Of a DNA stretch of 64,000 nt, positions 39,101 to 44,531 are shown piece by piece. The DNA lies in contig NC_090255.1 of the NCBI RefSeq assembly GCF_037325665.1, positions 20,947,154 to 21,011,153 on the forward strand, written 5' to 3'. The translations under genes and the position numbers were made by a program. Within the stretch, counting starts at the first letter, position 1; each line of letters begins with the position of its first letter. The stretch is from Littorina saxatilis. Lineage: Eukaryota; Mollusca; Gastropoda; Littorinimorpha; Littorinidae. Under the pieces are notes generated by a model. It saw only the letters and a list, made by a program, of their open reading frames with translations, did no database searches and was not told the DNA's origin.

Positions 39101-42100
39101 AGCTGCTTGTGATAGGGTGTGGCTGATGCTTTCAAGACAAATGCCAGTACAGAGTGACGCCAACAAAAGATTTATCAATCATCTAAATCAGAGATATTTT
39201 ATGTGTGAATTATGTACCCCTTTGAGAAGAAGATGTATATATGACATGTTAGTATAGCTGATAAGTAATGTGTGTGTGTTTTTCGCAGTATCTCACACGG
39301 GTCTTGTGCGGGGTCCATCAAGGGGACTTCAGTCTTCTGGGCTATTTGTCGAAGCTGGACAAAAAAGACCCATCTCATTTTCTTCTGTTGGAGCGTGCGC
39401 TGGTTGTCAGTCTTGTGCTGCTGCTCAACTGCCGCCTGGAAGGTGTTTCTGAAGAACACCTGGTTCCCATCCTTCGGACAGTCAAAGGAGTGTGTGAAAA
39501 TGTGCGTGTCTTTGTTGATCGGGACATATATTACTTAAAAGCAGGCCGTAAGAAAGCTATAAATTGAGCAATGTGTGCAGTTATGAGAACCCACACCTTT
39601 GAGGCACACTTACACACATAGACATACACACACACAAACACAAATATGCGCGCACACACACACACACACTAACACCAACACTAACACACACATCGATGTA
39701 GTGGAAGTAATATCTTTTAAACTTTACAATAAACCCTCAATCGTCATACCCAGGTCAAAGTTCAGACCAACAAATGAAAGCAAATATAGTTTTCTCAGTT
39801 TTTGTTTGTTTGTGGGTTTCTTTTTTCCTTGTAACTGAATCTTTGAATCTTGTCTGGCTTATACTCTCTGCTGCCCCGCATGTGTGACGTTGAGGGAGGA
39901 TGCGTAGGGGGGTATAATTATGAGAGGGGTTCACTAGTCCGAGGGTCCACTAGTCCGAGGGTTCACACTAGTCCGAGGGTTCACACTAGTCCGAGGGTTC
40001 ACTAGTCCGAGGGTCCACTAGTCCGAGGGTTCACTAGTCCGAGGGCTAGTCCGAGGGTTCACTATAGACGCTTGAACAAAGGATATTCAATTTGATTTGT
40101 TTTTATTTTGTGTGTGTATGTGTGCGTGTGCATGCGTGCGTGTGTTTTTCACTGCTGTGGGAACCAAATCGAAGAATATTCTCATAAAAACACTGAGTTG
40201 TTTTCATTCAAAAAGATAATGTGGTGTTTTATATTTTGACTGAAGAAATCTTAGACTATTTCCCCCAAGAAACTTAGTTATTTATATTTTGACTAAAGAA
40301 AGGATATTAAATTTATCAGGATACCGCCCCGACTGGACAATTACGTGATCGAACTGCCTACAGTTTTTAGTCATATTATATAGCACCTCGGGTTTCCTTT
40401 TGCCCGTGAGGGTCAATTAGTTATCCCACCGACCTGAATTATGGAGAGGATCGAGCCTGGGTTGTACTACAGCCTCACACATAATTTCATTGAAATCGGT
40501 TCTCAAACATCGGATATCTATTTGCGGACAGACAGACACACACACACACAGTCACAGTGAAACCTATATACCGCCTTTTAAGGGGCGGTATAATAACTGT
40601 AAAATCAAGCGTCTATAGTAAACCCTCGGACTAGTGGGACGAACTGGAAAATCAAGCGTCTATAGTAAACCCTCGGACTAGTGAACCCTCGGACTAGTGA
40701 ACCCTCGGACTAGTGAACCCTCGGACTAGTGGGACGTTCCCATAATGATATCCTGATATATTTTCTTGTATTTCTAGGACACTGAGCTTGTGTGATGTAT
40801 CCCATGGGGAGTTCACTTACTATATAGGCATTAGACTTTCCTTTTGCATTGCTATTCCCATTGTTTGTGATATTCCCATTGGTTTTTGTATGATCCCAAA
40901 ACAGACACAAGGTATGCCAGACCGTTTGAAATCTCTTGCTGACAGCTTAAGAGATGCTCAGGACTACAGTCACGTCTTCAAAGCGCTTGAAAGTACACTC
41001 AAGGGCATGGGTGAACAACTGCAGTTTTACCGCTGGCACTGGAAGGAAAGAGGATGTATGCCGCAAGTGGAACGAAAGCCAAATATCCCACAAGGGCCGC
41101 TGCCATCTCTGGAAATGGTTCTGAAGAAAGAAACAGGAGAGGGGCATGGACCTGAGACCTCAGAACCCATACAAGATGGATTGAATCAACAAGCTCAGAA
41201 CGAAGACGTCCAGGAAGAAGATGAGGTTGGTATTTATAGTGTTTCTCTGAAGGATCAGCAAGAATATGCAAAGCAGCAGCATCTTCAGTTGCATCAGTGT
41301 CTTTTTCTAGAAGCGCGGTTCGCTTTTAGCTTGTGTGTGTAGTAACTGCAAATCAGCACCGATCACGAATTGTTCATGGTCTTCCTGGATACTATTTTTT
41401 TACGTTTATCTGCAAAAGTTTGCCACCCGAAGAAAGGGATTTTGATTTGCGGAATGTTATTTTTCATCTCGGAAGGGGAGGAGAAAGGAAGAGGGGGTAT
41501 CTTATTACCTACCTGTTGTAACTCATCAATATGTTCTCAGTGGTGTTCAAGATTTGCTGTATTCAACTATAAAACCAGACATACATTGTCCAGTGGAGAC
41601 AATTTTCAAACTTATAATTATTGTTTTGTTTTGATGATGTCTGGGATCCCATGTCGTTATGATATATTATGTGGAACCTGCACATATTTGGAACTTTTCC
41701 GTCTTTTCAGGAAATGGTCAGTGCAGAAGACAGAGCAAACCTGAAGCAACGACTGCTGGACAGTCGGCGTGTCGCCAATGCCTTTTCTTGCTGGAAGGAG
41801 TTTGTGAAAAGGAATAGGGAAAAGAAGATTTCAGGAGATCGAGACTTGGACATCATGACTCTTTTCCCTCTAAACCCTATCACAGAAACCACCTGCGGCA
41901 TCTGTGGAGAGAGTTACGAACAAGCTTCAGTTGATGAGATGGAGATACAAACAGAGGATGTTTTGGAGGATGAAGGCATGATTCCACCTGTTTCCAAAGC
42001 AAAACGTCTCACTCAAAGACAGGAACATGAAAATTCGTGGGAACATCTACAACACTACTCTGAATACCAAGAGTTTCGTGAAGTATGCCAGAAACGAATC

Positions 42101-43642
42101 GCAAGACCACTGCATGACGCGGGTCACTTCTTCTCAAACATCCAGGTTAGTTTTAGTCCCAGCCTAGACCATACATTATCAAGATCTTGCCATATTCTTT
42201 CAGGGTGGTAGATCGAAAAAAACAGGTGACTGTCATTGTTAAAGTTGTAAAGGCAATAATACAGCTTTATCTGCATGCTCGTAGTGAGCTTGACATAGTA
42301 TTTGTATAAAACAATGGCGGTATGAATGATTTAGTCCTTTTGTAGCTAGTTTAACTATTTCTAATCTAGTCCAGTCAAATGCCAAGAGGCATAGCCAATA
42401 AGGCTTGTGCATGAAAACGTTAATCCATCAACCAATTTCATCCCTTTTATAATGAGAAGATGCGTGGTAGTCTGTATAGACGTTGGTTTGGCTGTATATT
42501 CCTGAGCATTATATCTTCGCGTTACCAAAACATCTCTATCAACCTTGTCCACCCATCGTGTCTGTTTCATTTCTTCTTCTTCTGGCTGCCACTTTTTTAA
42601 ATGCTCATGCAAGAAAATACCGACTGCTGAGTTCTACATTATCTGACAAATAAAGATTATTATCCGTTATTTGCAATGTTTTACGTTTTACAATGTTGAC
42701 GAAAATATGACAGTTCGAGACGGTCATTGTTCTAGCACTAGTGGTCGACCTGAATAATGACGGTTAAGATCTGTTTCAAATGTCATACTTTAGTCAAATG
42801 CGGCAATCCATTTTAGTTATAATTCTTCTTATGTTTTTCATGTCTAAGCGCGCACACTTTTAAATAAAATCTCGGCCAACCACCTCAACATGAGTTTTAG
42901 TCAGGCTCTGACATTACATTGTTCTAAGAAGGTAAATCCAATATTTAATCATACATTGCATGTTACAGATTGAAAAAAAAGCTGCACTGTACAAAGATCA
43001 TCCTCGCGAATTTCACAGCTATGAGAAATACAAGAAAGTTAGGCAGGCAGTTCAACACACAATTGCCAATCAAAACTGGGGGGAACAAGAAAGCCTCTGT
43101 CAACAAGTTGCAGAACTTCAGGACATACTCACTGACGAAGTGAAGACTATATTCCACAACATATTCAACGACAACGAGGTTAGTTGCTGTTCACATCACC
43201 CAGCCTGTCTTTTTTATGATTGTGTTTTTGGTGTTAATATGGTTCTGTGTGTGCGTTCGCTCACATGCTCGTGAGCATGTATTCTATTTGTTTGTTTTGT
43301 TTTGTGTTGCATGTGATCCCCGTTTCCGTGGCTATCAAAAAGTGTGCTAGTATTTATATTTCTCGTTACTTGAAATTACCGTCAACATTTTAATTTAGTC
43401 AAGTCAGTCCTTATTCATCCAAAATTATATGTAAACTCTCTAAGATGTTGTCAATAAGATGCTCTGAAATGTTGTCAATAAAATGTGATACCGAGTATGA
43501 GTAAAGATAGCACTGTATTGAAAATAAGGACTTTTTCACTTCTGACATTTAAATCATATTTACTTTTTTTCCACAACAGGGCAACAGACTGGATCACGAG
43601 ACTTCATACTCCCTGAAAAATGTGGCCGATTTTCTTCGCTAG
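518..43642 (+). CDS. TRANK1-like large gene, 3' part (span of 20 exons)
   Basis: Twenty exons with AG/GT borders (one GC donor) read as one open chain: 518-683, 988-1200, 1826-2146, 2655-3086, 4098-4310, 9474-9696, 11250-11389, 13295-13564, 14022-14261, 20940-21098, 23680-23985, 24179-24319, 30883-31050, 32473-32657, 38809-38974, 39289-39501, 40905-41225, 41711-42145, 42969-43178, 43580-43642. Junction phases agree throughout and the last 15 exons give 1080 codons including the stop. The protein is all-helical, with TPR-like repeats (exons 9474-13564) and no signal peptide or membrane segment in view. Helical repeat style and exon order recall the C-terminal third of TRANK1, a large cytosolic protein with ankyrin/TPR repeats and a UvrD-like helicase module; that helicase would lie upstream of the window. 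The name rests on recognition of the fold pattern, not on a database match. The first five exons are a duplicate of exons 15-19, so they may instead be the tail of a separate upstream gene copy. Confidence 0.6.
684..987 (+). other. intron, copy 1, nothing else seen
   Basis: Intron between exons a and b, alignable with 38975-39288 of copy 2. Confidence 0.6.
988..1200 (+). CDS. TRANK1-like exon b, copy 1
   Basis: Acceptor ttttcgcag. It opens [12 protein letters not shown] and runs 71 codons, nearly all Leu-rich helix. I place the donor at 1201 (gtgcgt) because that gives phase 0 for the next exon and because copies 1 and 2 differ by a 2-bp indel shortly after, which would break a longer reading frame. 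Copy 2 differs by one residue. The donor is the least certain border of this exon. Confidence 0.75.
1201..1825 (+). repeat. intron with (AC)n and C-rich microsatellite
   Basis: AC-rich tract at about 1306-1430 with interspersed poly-C. Copy 2 has a shorter AC tract (39608-39695). Otherwise plain intron. Confidence 0.7.
1826..2146 (+). CDS. TRANK1-like exon c, copy 1
   Basis: Acceptor aaaacag, donor gttggt, phase 0 in and out, 107 codons. The first half ([16 protein letters not shown], then [15 protein letters not shown]) is amphipathic helix. The second half is acidic, Gln/Glu-rich and probably disordered (ending EDVQEEDE). Copy 2 at 40905-41225 has the same length with about five residue changes, mostly in the acidic tail. 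Confidence 0.8.
2655..3086 (+). CDS. TRANK1-like exon d, copy 1 (Cys pair, IQ-like helix)
   Basis: Acceptor cttttcag, donor gttag, phase 0, 144 codons. It begins with a basic IQ-like helix ([16 protein letters not shown], then KRNRKKK). About residue 58 comes a Cys-x2-Cys knuckle (CGICGESYE), and further on His residues (HEHSWEH) that could complete a metal site; the metal site is inference. An acidic linker and a helix ending FFSNIQ follow. Copy 2 is one codon longer and differs at about 13 positions, more than any other exon of the block. A 215-bp MITE begins four bases after the exon end. Confidence 0.8.
3091..3305. mobile_element. PIF/Harbinger-type MITE at a splice donor
   Basis: 215 bp flanked by TTA (3088-3090, 3306-3308). 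Inverted ends start GGCC and A-rich, then share gtctgtttacggtaac. Copy 2 has the empty site. A 3-bp TTA target is characteristic of PIF/Harbinger. A relative lies at 55197-55480. Confidence 0.78.
3309..4097 (+). other. intron, no gene
   Basis: Unique intron sequence aligning with 42150-42968 in copy 2. No exon or element recognised. Confidence 0.6.
4098..4310 (+). CDS. TRANK1-like exon e, copy 1
   Basis: Acceptor tgttacag, donor gttagt, 71 codons in phase 0. Charged helical sequence ([15 protein letters not shown]). Copy 2 (42969-43178) has one codon fewer. In copy 2 the next exon is a 21-codon terminal exon; in copy 1 that exon is missing and the next recognisable exon is at 9474, which also starts in phase 0. 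Confidence 0.78.
4680..5228 (+). repeat. 5' LTR of the Gmr1-like element
   Basis: Begins TGTTAGGAAAC and ends GTGTAACA (TG...CA). It contains a TATA-like actatata at about 5011 and AATAAA-type signals near 5105 and 5167. A TGGGG-type primer-binding stretch follows at about 5231. No partner LTR is found, so LTR divergence cannot date it. Confidence 0.75.
8855..8922 (+). mobile_element. 5'-truncated LINE tail nested in the Gmr1-like element
   Basis: Short insert with ggcgcaatataaatgc followed by (ATT)n, the same style of 3' tail as the CR1/L2-type LINE pieces at 21412 and 52450. Confidence 0.55.
9044..9460 (+). mobile_element. Helentron-like repeat, truncated copy
   Basis: Matches the right half of the element at 9720-10566, ending in the same cttgactaaatgtt then cgccttacgcgacttg. 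It joins the broken Gmr1-like element at a few bases of shared sequence (cgatccaaa) and stops 13 bases before exon f. Confidence 0.65.
9474..9696 (+). CDS. TRANK1-like exon f
   Basis: Acceptor ttttttctttcag, donor gtgacg; phase 0 in, phase 1 out, 74 codons plus one base. Sequence such as [15 protein letters not shown] and [15 protein letters not shown] has the small-large-small helix pattern of TPR-like repeats. The exon is bracketed by two copies of one Helentron-like repeat: the upstream copy ends 13 bases before the exon and the downstream copy begins about 24 bases after it. Confidence 0.72.
9720..10566 (+). mobile_element. Helentron-like non-autonomous element
   Basis: Starts acatttagtcaag and carries its inverse cttgactaaatgt internally near the right end, followed by a short GC hairpin (cgccttacgcg) and acttg, set between T residues. 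Asymmetric inverted repeats with a 3' hairpin and T/T target are described for Helentrons (Helitron2). No coding sequence; family assignment is inference. Confidence 0.55.
10567..11249 (+). other. intron, no gene
   Basis: AT-rich intron sequence with a short poly-C run at about 11025. Nothing else recognised. Confidence 0.5.
11250..11389 (+). CDS. TRANK1-like exon g
   Basis: Acceptor tattttcag, donor gtaaat; enters in phase 1 (joins exon f as GGT), leaves in phase 0. It encodes a paired-helix repeat: [20 protein letters not shown], then [17 protein letters not shown]. This is the clearest TPR-like unit in the window. Confidence 0.75.
11568..13191 (+). mobile_element. Tc1/mariner transposon
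   Basis: 1624 bp with inverted ends ctcacaaaaagttaagg of about 24 bp, flanked by TA (11566-11567 and 13192-13193), the family's target duplication. It carries one transposase gene. Ends are near identical, so the insertion is fairly young; it lies in the intron between exons g and h. Confidence 0.92.
11925..12954 (+). pseudogene. Tc1/mariner transposase, one frameshift
   Basis: Cut-and-paste transposase that would bind the element's ends and catalyse excision and TA insertion. The start [13 protein letters not shown] precedes two helix-turn-helix units ([20 protein letters not shown]) joined by a GRPKK hook. Catalytic Asp in LFRDESRF, second Asp in YQDDNARP, and the Glu in [12 protein letters not shown] single extra G in the run near 12678-12682 shifts the frame just after the second Asp, so the third catalytic residue is out of frame. 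It ends ...GGYTHY. The usual His after DDNARP is Tyr. Otherwise full length (about 340 codons). It could be a recent loss or an assembly homopolymer error. Confidence 0.88.
13295..13564 (+). CDS. TRANK1-like exon h
   Basis: Acceptor atttgcag, donor gtaata, 90 codons in phase 0. A short polar linker is followed by helices [26 protein letters not shown] and [20 protein letters not shown], again TPR-like. The Tc1/mariner element 11568-13191 lies in the intron just upstream, ending about 100 bases before the acceptor. Confidence 0.75.
13565..14021 (+). other. intron, no gene
   Basis: Unique AT-rich intron between exons h and i; nothing seen. Confidence 0.5.
14022..14261 (+). CDS. TRANK1-like exon i
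   Basis: Acceptor gtgcatccag, donor gtgagt, 80 codons in phase 0. Sequence includes [12 protein letters not shown] and [16 protein letters not shown]. The downstream intron is 6.7 kb because a DIRS-like element has inserted in it. Confidence 0.75.
14262..14770 (+). other. intron, no gene
   Basis: AT-rich unique intron up to the DIRS-like inverted end; nothing recognised. Confidence 0.5.
15182..16460 (-). pseudogene. DIRS-like tyrosine recombinase region
   Basis: The N-terminal arm-binding helices overlap the end of the reverse transcriptase frame, as known for this family. Catalytic-domain pieces include [11 protein letters not shown] and [10 protein letters not shown], with Tyr in [10 protein letters not shown]. 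The region is broken. In DIRS elements this enzyme integrates a circular DNA copy without target duplication. Confidence 0.75.
16214..18088 (-). CDS. DIRS-like reverse transcriptase/RNase H
   Basis: One open frame of 624 codons. Reverse transcriptase motifs are visible ([34 protein letters not shown] and the catalytic YLDD in LRAYLDDW), followed by RNase H ([32 protein letters not shown]). This is the DIRS1 arrangement. It appears whole. Confidence 0.88.
   Translation of the reverse strand: MDSKWVTGIVRSGFRLLWSEKKAPLVRIIPPCRAPKEQDARDAVQKEVTALLLKGAIEEVLDLRSPGYYGRLFVVPKASGAWRPVLDLSSLNKFLRTIRFTMETATSVREALRPGDWATSVDLTDAYFHILIHVSDRKWLRFPWGGGKVYQFRALPFGLSLAPWVFTMVVRQLCALVRKDGVRLRAYLDDWLILHQQKDLCDLHTQRVLSQASQLGFSINRTKSELVPSQRFSYLGMEFDTQAWSVRPSQRRVDKLQALIRSLNGENQASARVLTSVLGQMESMATLIPLGRVNKRPFQVALQSRWDQSVQDWNFQIPLGTWFLKTTRAWLLPALFQGVPIVCPQPEKELFTDASLSGWGAHLDGQMVSGVWDSTQSSLHINLLELEAVSLALRAFRSSLEGRHVRIHTDNTTVASYVNKQGGTRSPSLSDKACLILTWCNSHCILLSAIYLKGSLNVLADSLSRGDKVVHSEWTLSHQSLDRLWLQIDKPVIDLFATRFSARLPLFVSPFPDPLAWKVNALEISWTNLTAYAFPPFCLLGRVLRRVDLEKPVLVLVAPLWPSQHWFPDLLRLAVRPPIPLAVKKGDLVQPRSGVPHENPRLLSLHAWILSEALCLRQGPLRLL
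18176..20145 (-). CDS. DIRS-like gag region (part of fossil element)
   Basis: Two overlapping open stretches. The first begins near [11 protein letters not shown] and is Ser-rich with a Leu-rich helix ([17 protein letters not shown]). The second carries the conserved helical part and ends in a Gly/Arg-rich basic tail ([15 protein letters not shown]). The same leading motif ([15 protein letters not shown]) occurs in the second DIRS-like element at about 25950. Probable structural protein. Confidence 0.65.
20830..20883. repeat. (GT)n microsatellite
   Basis: About 25 uninterrupted GT units, 57 bases before exon j. Confidence 0.95.
20940..21098 (+). CDS. TRANK1-like exon j
   Basis: Acceptor tttattacag, donor gtacaa, 53 codons in phase 0. 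It encodes a basic lead-in, then [23 protein letters not shown] microsatellite (20830-20883) lies about 60 bases before the acceptor. Confidence 0.75.
21145..22231. mobile_element. piggyBac-type MITE with nested LINE
   Basis: Flanked by TTAA (21141-21144, 22232-22235). Ends are CCTTCGCCCG and its inverse CGGCGAAGG, like the element at 51510-51835. It contains a strong foldback at 21166-21264 (ggggccgtgcgga and inverse). Without the LINE piece (about 21412-22200) it would be about 300 bp. Confidence 0.7.
21412..22200 (-). mobile_element. CR1/L2-type LINE, 5'-truncated 3' end
   Basis: Minus strand: the C-terminal end of reverse transcriptase ([16 protein letters not shown], then [36 protein letters not shown]), with one frameshift near 22120. 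A 3' UTR follows, ending in gcgctatataagc and an (ATTG)n tail. Truncation at the 5' end is usual for LINE copies. L2/CR1 clade by this C-terminal signature. Confidence 0.8.
22236..23553 (+). other. intron, one short open stretch, poly-A
   Basis: Intron with a poly-A run (22637-22660). 22754-23026 is a 90-codon open frame on the + strand without an ATG (contains [15 protein letters not shown] and [20 protein letters not shown]) ending in TGA. It is not phase-linked to the host exons and matches nothing I recognise; it may be a decayed exon or transposon fragment. Confidence 0.35.
23554..23647. repeat. two-copy 47-bp tandem repeat
   Basis: The unit tcgaaatccaaacaacaggt... is repeated twice almost exactly, ending about 30 bases before exon k. 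Confidence 0.85.
23680..23985 (+). CDS. TRANK1-like exon k
   Basis: Acceptor atttttcag, donor gtgagt, 102 codons in phase 0, open from the first base. It opens with a His/Asp-rich stretch ([15 protein letters not shown]), followed by helices [20 protein letters not shown] and the [10 protein letters not shown] region. A two-copy 47-bp tandem repeat sits just before the acceptor (23554-23647). Confidence 0.75.
24179..24319 (+). CDS. TRANK1-like exon l with GC donor
   Basis: Acceptor ttgttacag. The 47 codons include [13 protein letters not shown], then [17 protein letters not shown]. No GT donor in frame lies before the stop that follows. The best donor is AAG|gcaaga, a good match to the known GC-AG donor consensus, and it leaves phase 0 as exon m needs. 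An alternative is read-through to the stop about 30 bases on, giving a shortened isoform. Confidence 0.65.
24549..24606. repeat. (GT)n microsatellite
   Basis: About 29 GT units in the intron after exon l. Confidence 0.95.
24702..25330 (-). mobile_element. SINE, family B, long composite copy
   Basis: An 11-bp target duplication atcagtaatta (24691-24701, 25331-25341) bounds 629 bp. On the minus strand it opens with ccccgcgggttag, holds two copies of the cgtaagaggcgactaacgg segment, and ends in acgacgttaaacaccaaata and (GAAA). A simpler copy is at 58165-58516. It inserted at the edge of the decayed DIRS-like element. Confidence 0.75.
28361..28420 (+). mobile_element. 5'-truncated SINE, family B
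   Basis: 60 bp (gtcgcgatataacc...ctttat-type tail with gaaagaaag) flanked by an imperfect 11-bp duplication (agctacactat at 28350-28360, agctacgctat at 28420-28430). Confidence 0.7.
29178..29276 (+). pseudogene. 5S rRNA-like sequence
   Basis: About 100 bases read like 5S rRNA from its position about 20 to the end: gaccaccgaggttaagcgg corresponds to the box A side, ggatgggtgaccg to box C, then gaatacggg and tcaggcatt near the 3' end. Several helices would be mismatched, so it is a pseudogene or a 5S-derived SINE head, not a working rRNA gene. The match is by eye. Confidence 0.6.
30883..31050 (+). CDS. TRANK1-like exon m
   Basis: Acceptor tgatacag, 56 codons in phase 0 ([12 protein letters not shown], then [12 protein letters not shown]). 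I chose the donor at 31051 (gttggt). A second donor 18 bases on (gtaaaa at 31069) would add VGYHCT in frame, and the sequence cannot decide between them. The upstream intron holds the decayed DIRS-like element, whose right end is about 50 bases from the acceptor. Confidence 0.7.
31069..32472 (+). other. intron, no gene
   Basis: 1.4 kb of unique AT-rich intron between exons m and n; nothing recognised. Confidence 0.5.
32473..32657 (+). CDS. TRANK1-like exon n
   Basis: Acceptor gtctactaag, donor gtgaga; phase 0 in, phase 2 out. It includes [20 protein letters not shown] and [19 protein letters not shown]. The two leftover bases plus the first base of exon a (copy 2) form GGG, so this exon joins exon a directly across a 6.2-kb intron. 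This shows where the duplicated block belongs in the transcript. Confidence 0.75.
32790..33990. repeat. microsatellite-rich intron segment
   Basis: TCTG tract (32800-32885), (CT)n (33053-33148), (CT)n (33379-33400), (GT)n with interruptions (33458-33612), GTTC run (33829-33852) and CT-rich tract (33857-33983). No coding signal. Confidence 0.9.
33991..37730. other. uncharacterised intron segment
   Basis: 3.7 kb without microsatellites and without clear exons, differing in style from the flanking intron. Faint minus-strand coding character at about 35200-35640 ([13 protein letters not shown], then [20 protein letters not shown]) could be a decayed transposon gene. A hydrophobic minus-strand stretch lies at 36255-36467. 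GC-rich foldback bits lie near 36035-36235. I cannot name an element or find its ends. Confidence 0.3.
37740..38020 (-). mobile_element. tRNA-derived SINE, family C
   Basis: The minus strand begins ccggcccctgtagcgcagtg (box A) and has gggttcgaatccc (box B), then a body of about 200 bp. tRNA-like head, no intact cloverleaf claimed. Confidence 0.75.
38309..38476. mobile_element. foldback MITE, long inverted ends
   Basis: Arms of about 69 bp (start caaataaccaaagg, end ccctttggttatttg) around a 30-bp loop. The right half of the same element is at 1-116 in the duplicate, so it was present before the duplication. No clear target-site duplication, superfamily unknown. Confidence 0.75.
38809..38974 (+). 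CDS. TRANK1-like exon a, copy 2
   Basis: Acceptor tcgaacag, donor gtgagt, same phases and length as copy 1. Residues differ at about six places (for example LQAS against LQVW). It joins exon n in phase. Confidence 0.8.
39289..39501 (+). CDS. TRANK1-like exon b, copy 2
   Basis: Acceptor tttcgcag; 71 codons with one residue change (Leu to Ser) from copy 1, so this is the most conserved exon of the block. The donor is taken as gtgcgt by the same argument as in copy 1. Confidence 0.75.
39923..40741. mobile_element. element with minisatellite inverted ends
   Basis: Eight head-to-tail copies of a unit containing ctagtccgaggg form the left end (39931-40060). Five copies of its inverse ccctcggactag form the right end (40625-40733). 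Each array is linked to a shared tatagacgcttga motif. The central part includes a short CA tract and a ccttttaaggggcggtat end reminiscent of other repeats. Possible 8-9 bp target duplication (ataattat/ataatgat). Absent from copy 1. Superfamily unknown, perhaps MULE-like foldback. Confidence 0.7.
40905..41225 (+). CDS. TRANK1-like exon c, copy 2
   Basis: Acceptor aaaacag, donor gttggt, 107 codons in phase 0. The intron just before it contains the 0.8-kb minisatellite-ended element that copy 1 lacks. Confidence 0.8.
41711..42145 (+). CDS. TRANK1-like exon d, copy 2
   Basis: Acceptor cttttcag, donor gttagt, 145 codons in phase 0. It keeps the CGICGESYE Cys pair. It has one more codon (DSRRV against DRRV) and about 13 replacements against copy 1. 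Its donor region shows the uninterrupted ancestral intron start that a MITE split in copy 1. Confidence 0.8.
42969..43178 (+). CDS. TRANK1-like exon e, copy 2
   Basis: Acceptor tgttacag, donor gttagt, 70 codons in phase 0. It is one codon shorter than copy 1 around LTDEVKT (LTDRKVKT in copy 1). Confidence 0.8.
43580..43642 (+). CDS. TRANK1-like terminal exon
   Basis: Acceptor tttttttccacaacag, phase 0, 20 codons plus TAG. The protein end reads [10 protein letters not shown]. It is the only stop-bearing exon that fits the chain. No copy of it is found after copy 1 exon e. Confidence 0.65.
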   Translation, partial: GNRLDHETSYSLKNVADFLR

Positions 43643-44520
43643 GAGCGGATTCTTACGTCCGAAGATACACGTGTCAAGTACAGTTATTATACAGGGCACT
43701 AACTGTTCCCTGTTGAAATATCCTCATCCGACCTGATGGCGTTAAAGACGCAAGAAAAACATGCTCAATATAATCATAATATAATCACGTCCGCCAAAAA
43801 CACAAGCAGATTTGCTTTTCCTGAATGTGATTTTTTATACCACATTTTGTGCAGAATTGGTCTGAATTTCTCTGCCTGATTATATATTTTTTAAGATCTT
43901 ATACAAATGTACTTTGTGTAGATACATGTTTGGCACTGGAGATGTGTTTGTTTTTTATCATGCAACAATGCAGTTGTTCATCTGTGCTATATCACTTGCA
44001 ATCTTGCAAGTACATTGTTTTCTTGATATCCTTTGGTGATGGAGGCAGCCATTTTAAGCATCATCACATAGTGCCTCAAGGTTTAACTGCTGTTTGTAAC
44101 ACCATAGAACACTAACGTACATGTGTTCCCTTATGTTTTTTCTTTTAATGATTGTGTCTGTGTATTTTGTCGTTCTAGTTTGATTATGTTATCAATAACT
44201 TGCTTTCCAATTGTGTTCCAATTGTGTTGTTGTTACAGGTTTGCGTTTGTGTATTTTGACAGTTTTTCAAGTTTAGTGTTCAACATTTGCTTTTGTTCAT
44301 TGTTCTTTGATGCCCAAATGTTTCTCATATATCCAATGCCCGACCGTTCGATCTGTCCTGCAGAACTCATGGCAAATGTAAATGAACTTAGACATACTTC
44401 ATATCTCTCAATGTACGAGGCAGCACATGGAAGAGGCAACACCTTCTTTAGCCCTTACATGACGACTTGTTTTTTATATTGACAAGTATTTGAGTAACTT
44501 ATCAAATATGTAATAAAATA
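43643..44520 (+). other. probable 3' UTR of the TRANK1-like gene
   Basis: AT-rich unique sequence after the TAG without further coding signal. An AATAAA-type signal stands at about 44512 (aataaaatat), immediately before the tandem repeat field begins. UTR extent is inferred. Confidence 0.4.
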
Positions 44521-44531
44521 TATCATTTTAA

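Larger units (their letters stand above)
38309..43553 (+). repeat. segmental duplication, copy 2
   Basis: Second copy of the five-exon block. The element at 39923-40741 is private to this copy. About 255 bp at 38480-38735, related to the Helitron-like repeats at 48030 and 48470, has no counterpart in copy 1. Confidence 0.9.

Noticed and set aside
43849-44482. Hydrophobic small proteins downstream of the stop
   Set aside because: AT-rich 3' UTR without conservation or start context.
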